A stretch of 34,849 nucleotides of DNA, taken from NCBI GenBank assembly GCA_001579985.1, contig LRSR01007704.1, positions 1 to 34,849 on the forward strand. The letters are read 5' to 3'. A model generated the notes under the pieces. It saw nothing but the letters and a program-made list of their open reading frames with translations. It ran no database searches and had not been told where the DNA came from. Shown here piece by piece: positions 31,901 to 34,849 of the stretch. The stretch is from Hypsibius dujardini. Its lineage: Eukaryota; Tardigrada; Eutardigrada; Parachela; Hypsibiidae. A program made the translations under genes and the position numbers. Within the stretch, counting starts at the first letter, position 1; each line of letters opens with the position of its first letter.

Positions 31901-33894
31901 AGATTTTTCAATCAGGAAAAATATATGACCCAACATAATACCTTTTATTTTTCTGCTGTAGGCCATATAAAATTTTATAGATCCTTATCAGTTTTAATGT
32001 ACATTTAAATATACTGATAAAATTCGTACGTTTTTTGTAAGGTTTTATAAATGCTTTTAAGTTGTAAGATTAGGCTCTGAAAATGATTAACATTTTTTAG
32101 CAGGAAAAGATGACCAGTGGTCAATTGGCACGAGAACATATATACAACAAAACGAAATCATCAAATTGCTGCCACTGAATAATGGTTTAAGGTTTAACCA
32201 ATAGTAAAAATGCTAAGGTACTAACCGTCAATTACTGTAGAGTACCGACCTATCCATGGTGCCTACGTCATCACACAGTAAAAAGCGACCGATTTGATTG
32301 ATTGCAAAGATGCACAAACCACAAGACCGCCCGTGTCAATTGATTGATTGCGCAAGCAGTTCACAATTAAAGTTTTCATCCTTCTTTTTTGCGATCGATT
32401 CGTTGATTTGTGCTCGTTTGTTTGCATGTTTTTAGCATTTAAAAAAATGGGCCGTCGTAATTGCTACACCATAGATAAAAGAAATAGGACACTTGATCGA
32501 TTGATGACTGATTGATATTTTTACAGCTCCGAAATTTTCGCTCAGCGATTTGGAGAGAAACAAGCACTTGATTTATCGATTGAAGTGCAACAGTTGTTTT
32601 GGCCCATCGGGTCTGATTTACTGGGGGGTCCAAAAAGTACCACGGATGGGTCGGGACTCTACAGTATTATTACTTTTTCACGGGAAACGATAAAGCACTA
32701 TTTAGTGATTTCACTTCAAAGAAACACGTTTTTCAGCACCTTTTATGGGAATATTATCACACCCCAGACGAAGAAGTTCTATTGTATGTGTAATGTGCGT
32801 GTTGGTGCATTGGTAAGTGCGTGCTCTACAGGATTCTTCGAGTTCTATTACTGCCAAGCACATTCTAGTTTATTTCTCAACGGCTTTTGTCCCAAAAACG
32901 GTGAGACGTTTTCCCAACGTAAACCAAACGTAAACGGGGCTGAACCAAGTCTCATAAAAGTATTTGAGCTTACAAATTTGTTTATCTAAGCGCTTAACTC
33001 GTCATTTAGTTATAAGGCCTTACATAATGAAACCGCCTTACAAATGTCTTACTTATTAAGTAAGGAAGCAATACATTTTTTTATAGACATAAGATTTTTT
33101 CTTTTGCCTAATGCTTACTAGGGAAGGCGTCAATGACAAAATTGCAAATGGCACGAATCAAGTTAAATAATTTTACTTTCGAATGAGTGGTAACCCAGTT
33201 TCGTGCGCACAGCGGTCACGTACACGCGTCAGCTCAAACGTTTCCCAGAAGTAATTACGAACCCGACAAACTGTAATGGGCTAAAACAGTCGAACTGAAC
33301 AGTAATTTTAATTCAGCATACAATTTAAAATGACTAAAAGAGGTCGTTCTTTTTTTATAGATCCCAAAGGCCTATTTAAATAGTTAAATATGATCCCACA
33401 TTCAATTTTTATCTTTATTTAAATTCGGGGAAAATACTGAAACACATGTGAGCTGTTTACGAGGACGGTATATGAAGACGACTTAAATCTTACCATAAGA
33501 TCTGGAGAAGATGTATGGGACAGTCCCGTTCGGCCATTTAAATGCCTCATTATTGACTGCATTGCTCCCCACAAACTTTAAAAGTATGGCCAAAATATTA
33601 GTTATTATTCCGACTGTCAAGCGTTTATGAGCCAGCAAAACTAACCTCTGACACATCAGAGCCAACTTCCACACCCCTGATGTCGCCTTCGAAGAACGTT
33701 GTATCGTTAGATTCTACTGGATCATTGGGCGGTTTTATCAGGAACGATGATTCGGGAAGCTTTGCTGCAAAGCCAAGCGATACTTAAACATGATTTTACA
33801 GAAAAAGTATCAGACGGGATAAATTTTTACCCGGAGCCGCAGAACAACCACGGAAGAGAAAGTATGCGTAACAGAGATATATCAGCAAATCCAT
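26847..33894 (-). CDS. Astacin metalloprotease fused to GH18 chitinase-like domain, 683 aa
   Basis: Fifteen exons: 33894-33831, 33764-33646, 33575-33494, 30930-30804, 30729-30671, 30597-30547, 30442-30368, 30306-30085, 29981-29835, 28902-28723, 28650-28409, 28350-28232, 28173-28050, 27364-27056, 26978-26847. Every junction is GT-AG and in phase (2052 nt). Order: signal peptide (1-20), propeptide with FEGDI (46-50), astacin catalytic domain (about 65-266), Thr/Ser-rich linker (267-315), GH18 (316-683). The protease has HELMHALGFYHEQSR with zinc ligands H161, H165, H171, catalytic E162, Tyr219, and four conserved Cys (111, 132, 152, 266); the Met-turn is SVLHY. The GH18 part has LLGIGG, DGVDIDFD (439 is Asp, not Glu), VAAYD, GIPFYGR and GGVYATDV. 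It should be secreted as a zymogen; substrate unknown. The 2.6-kb intron 3 and 0.9-kb intron 9 hold nothing I recognise. Fusion rests on splice phase, not on a transcript. Confidence 0.85.
29835..29981 (-). other. Thr/Ser-rich linker exon between astacin and GH18
   Basis: A single 147-nt exon encodes 49 residues dominated by Thr, Ser and Ala (TTTTDVSTIS, TTTPAST, ITTTAPA), typical of an O-glycosylated spacer. Its acceptor (eight T then AG) and donor (CTGCAG then GTAAAT) match the phase of the last astacin exon (KC plus G) and of the first GH18 exon. It is therefore the physical link that argues for one fused protein. Confidence 0.85.
30085..33575 (-). other. Astacin (M12A) protease domain exons of the fusion gene
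   Basis: Exons 3-8 encode the mature protease: NAV...WPNGTVPYIF (start of the domain), DRTCVRFVPLT, SYVGRSRGPQ, GIVQHELMHALG split after the Gly codon's first base, FYHEQSRVDRDDYVEI, FGQPYDFGSVLHYG and IGQRDALSDIDIAKINLLYKC. The arrangement, length of about 200 aa and Cys pattern match the family. Activation would need removal of the propeptide whose FEGDI Asp blocks the zinc. Confidence 0.92.
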
Positions 33895-34455
33895 CTTCAA
33901 CAAACGCTCTGCGATGGTGTTTATAAACTCAGATGTTGGTAGCTTCCGACGGGGAGAAAAGAGAAAATTTTCAAAATCGAATATCCATGAGCAGTCGAAT
34001 AATTCGCTTATGTTTCAGCAGCAGCGGATTTTTTTCAAAACCGGATTTCTTTGCCAACGCACTTAGAAATTTATTGAGTAATTTAAAACATGTTTGCGAA
34101 ACTCGCAGTATTTACGAAACCGGTTTCCGCCTGCAAGGTTAGTGAATTTGCTAGAACTCACAGTACGAGGCAATCTTCATTGTTCCCCGGCTGCAATATA
34201 TGCAGCACTGATGTCACGCAACAACATTTACTCAAGAAACGCCTCCGACAGATTGTTTTATGAGTATTGATTTACACGTAAAAATGAATGATTTTCCGAA
34301 ATGGTCGAGAGCTACCGTTTAACAGGGTCTGAGCTATCCAAGTACGAATGTTAAATTTCTGTTGATCTAAGCTAGTCAATGATTTTTAACAAGCGTGTAT
34401 CTCAGCATAAAACGTTAATGATGTCAAAGAAAAGGAAACAAACTAATTCATGATT
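33895..34455. other. Spacer between the two GH18-containing genes
   Basis: About 560 bp holding the promoter of the fusion gene and the 3' flank of the next gene. No ORF or element is supported. Confidence 0.4.
33920..33925 (-). promoter_or_regulatory. TATA-box candidate of the astacin-GH18 gene
   Basis: On the minus strand AGTTTATAAACACC places TATAAA 26-31 nt before the ATG at 33894. Transcription would start almost at the start codon, giving a very short leader, unless an upstream promoter is used. Spacing is seen; function is inferred. Confidence 0.4.
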
Positions 34456-34849
34456 TTAAACTCCAATTTTGGGAGGAGCGATATTCGGCTTTGCTTGCTC
34501 GTCTCGAATGACGTTCAGTAGCGGGTATTTCGGTCCACACGTTCCAGCAAAATCGTCGAGAGATACATCTTTCACGAACAGTCCGCCGAATCCATTTCTG
34601 CTCACCCAAGCTGCCTGAATTGTAAAAAAAACAGAATAAATTTATTGCTTAGATGAAATTTTGAATAATCGTCTGCAATAGCAAGCGAACTCTTAAACTA
34701 ACCTTGTCCCTGAGAGTCTGCTCGTCGTTGTAGCCAACCCACCAAGTTTTTGTGAACGCGTAGGAAGCGGCTATTCGTTGGTCGAACACCACCGTTGCAT
34801 TGTCCTGCATTGTCCTGAATTTTGCATTGTCCTGAATTCAGCGATAAAA
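34456..34849 (-). CDS. 3' end of a second GH18 chitinase-like gene (runs off the window)
   Basis: The last exon is 34614-34456 and the one before is about 34831-34703, joined by donor GTTAGT and acceptor CAATTCAG in phase 0. The upper exon encodes ATVVFDQRIAASYAF then KTWWVGYNDEQTLRDK, the GH18 region near the end of the barrel. The last encodes NGFGGLFVKDVSLDDFAGTC, GPKYPLLNVI and a 15-20-residue tail. It aligns directly with the C-terminus of the fusion gene's GH18 domain and has the same strand and intron position before the last exon, so it is a tandem paralogue. Where GH18 enzymes have a Trp (GG-x-x-x-W-x-x-D) this protein has GGLFVKD. Whether it also carries an astacin domain cannot be seen. 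Confidence 0.85.
34804..34840 (-). repeat. Triplicated splice-acceptor-plus-exon-start microrepeat
   Basis: On the minus strand the word CAGGACAATGCA occurs three times, with periods of 17 and 10 nt; the first two copies are preceded by ATT. Each copy offers an AG before GACAATGCA. Using copy 1 or copy 3 keeps the reading frame (27 nt apart); copy 2 shifts it. The upstream frame is closed by a TGA just before copy 1. Confidence 0.6.

Noticed and set aside
32280-32590. Many GATTGATTG/ATCGATT words
   Set aside because: Simple low-complexity sequence in an intron; no regular period, so not called a tandem array or CRISPR.

Overview
The window is nuclear DNA from an invertebrate animal. Genes are split by GT-AG introns, many only 56-74 nt long, alongside a few kilobase-size introns. 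The products are typical metazoan secreted or membrane proteins, and introns and spacers carry MITEs and a dead mariner. I suspect a small ecdysozoan such as a tardigrade, but that is inference from intron style and gene content; no marker gene here proves it. All gene models were built by hand from splice signals, reading phase and protein-family conservation.

Layout: (1) 265-944, a fold-back MITE. (2) 1127-4238 (+), a two-exon gene for a 472-aa protein I do not recognise. (3) 5137-7294 (-), a secreted protein with an 8-Cys N-terminal module, a bulb-type (B-type) mannose-lectin-like domain, a Thr-rich stalk and a Cys-rich tail. (4) 10445-13200 (-), a four-exon class A peptide-type GPCR of 398 aa; one intron holds a piggyBac-like MITE. 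(5) 15610-16229 (+), a small secreted SUEL/galactose-binding-lectin-like gene with an apparent frame problem. (6) 17835-23262 (-), a paralogue of gene 3 with four exons and large introns carrying two MITEs. (7) 23263-26846, a gene-poor stretch with a MITE and a pair of inverted 70-bp tandem-repeat arms around a dead, 5'-truncated mariner. (8) 26847-33894 (-), a 15-exon gene whose phases all agree and which encodes one 683-aa protein: signal peptide, astacin propeptide with its Asp switch, complete astacin metalloprotease, Thr/Ser-rich linker, and a whole GH18 chitinase-like domain. (9) 34456 to the right edge (-), the 3' end of a second GH18 gene.

The main discovery candidate is gene 8, an astacin-GH18 fusion. 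Its protease half keeps every zinc ligand and the catalytic Glu, although the Met-turn Met is Leu. Its GH18 half has Asp in place of the catalytic Glu and has lost the C-terminal substrate-stacking Trp, so it is probably a chitin/glycan-binding module that positions an active protease. The neighbouring GH18 gene also lacks that Trp. Together with two B-lectin-type proteins and a SUEL-type lectin, the window holds five predicted secreted or extracellular glycan-recognition genes, suggesting a cuticle, matrix or defence cluster.
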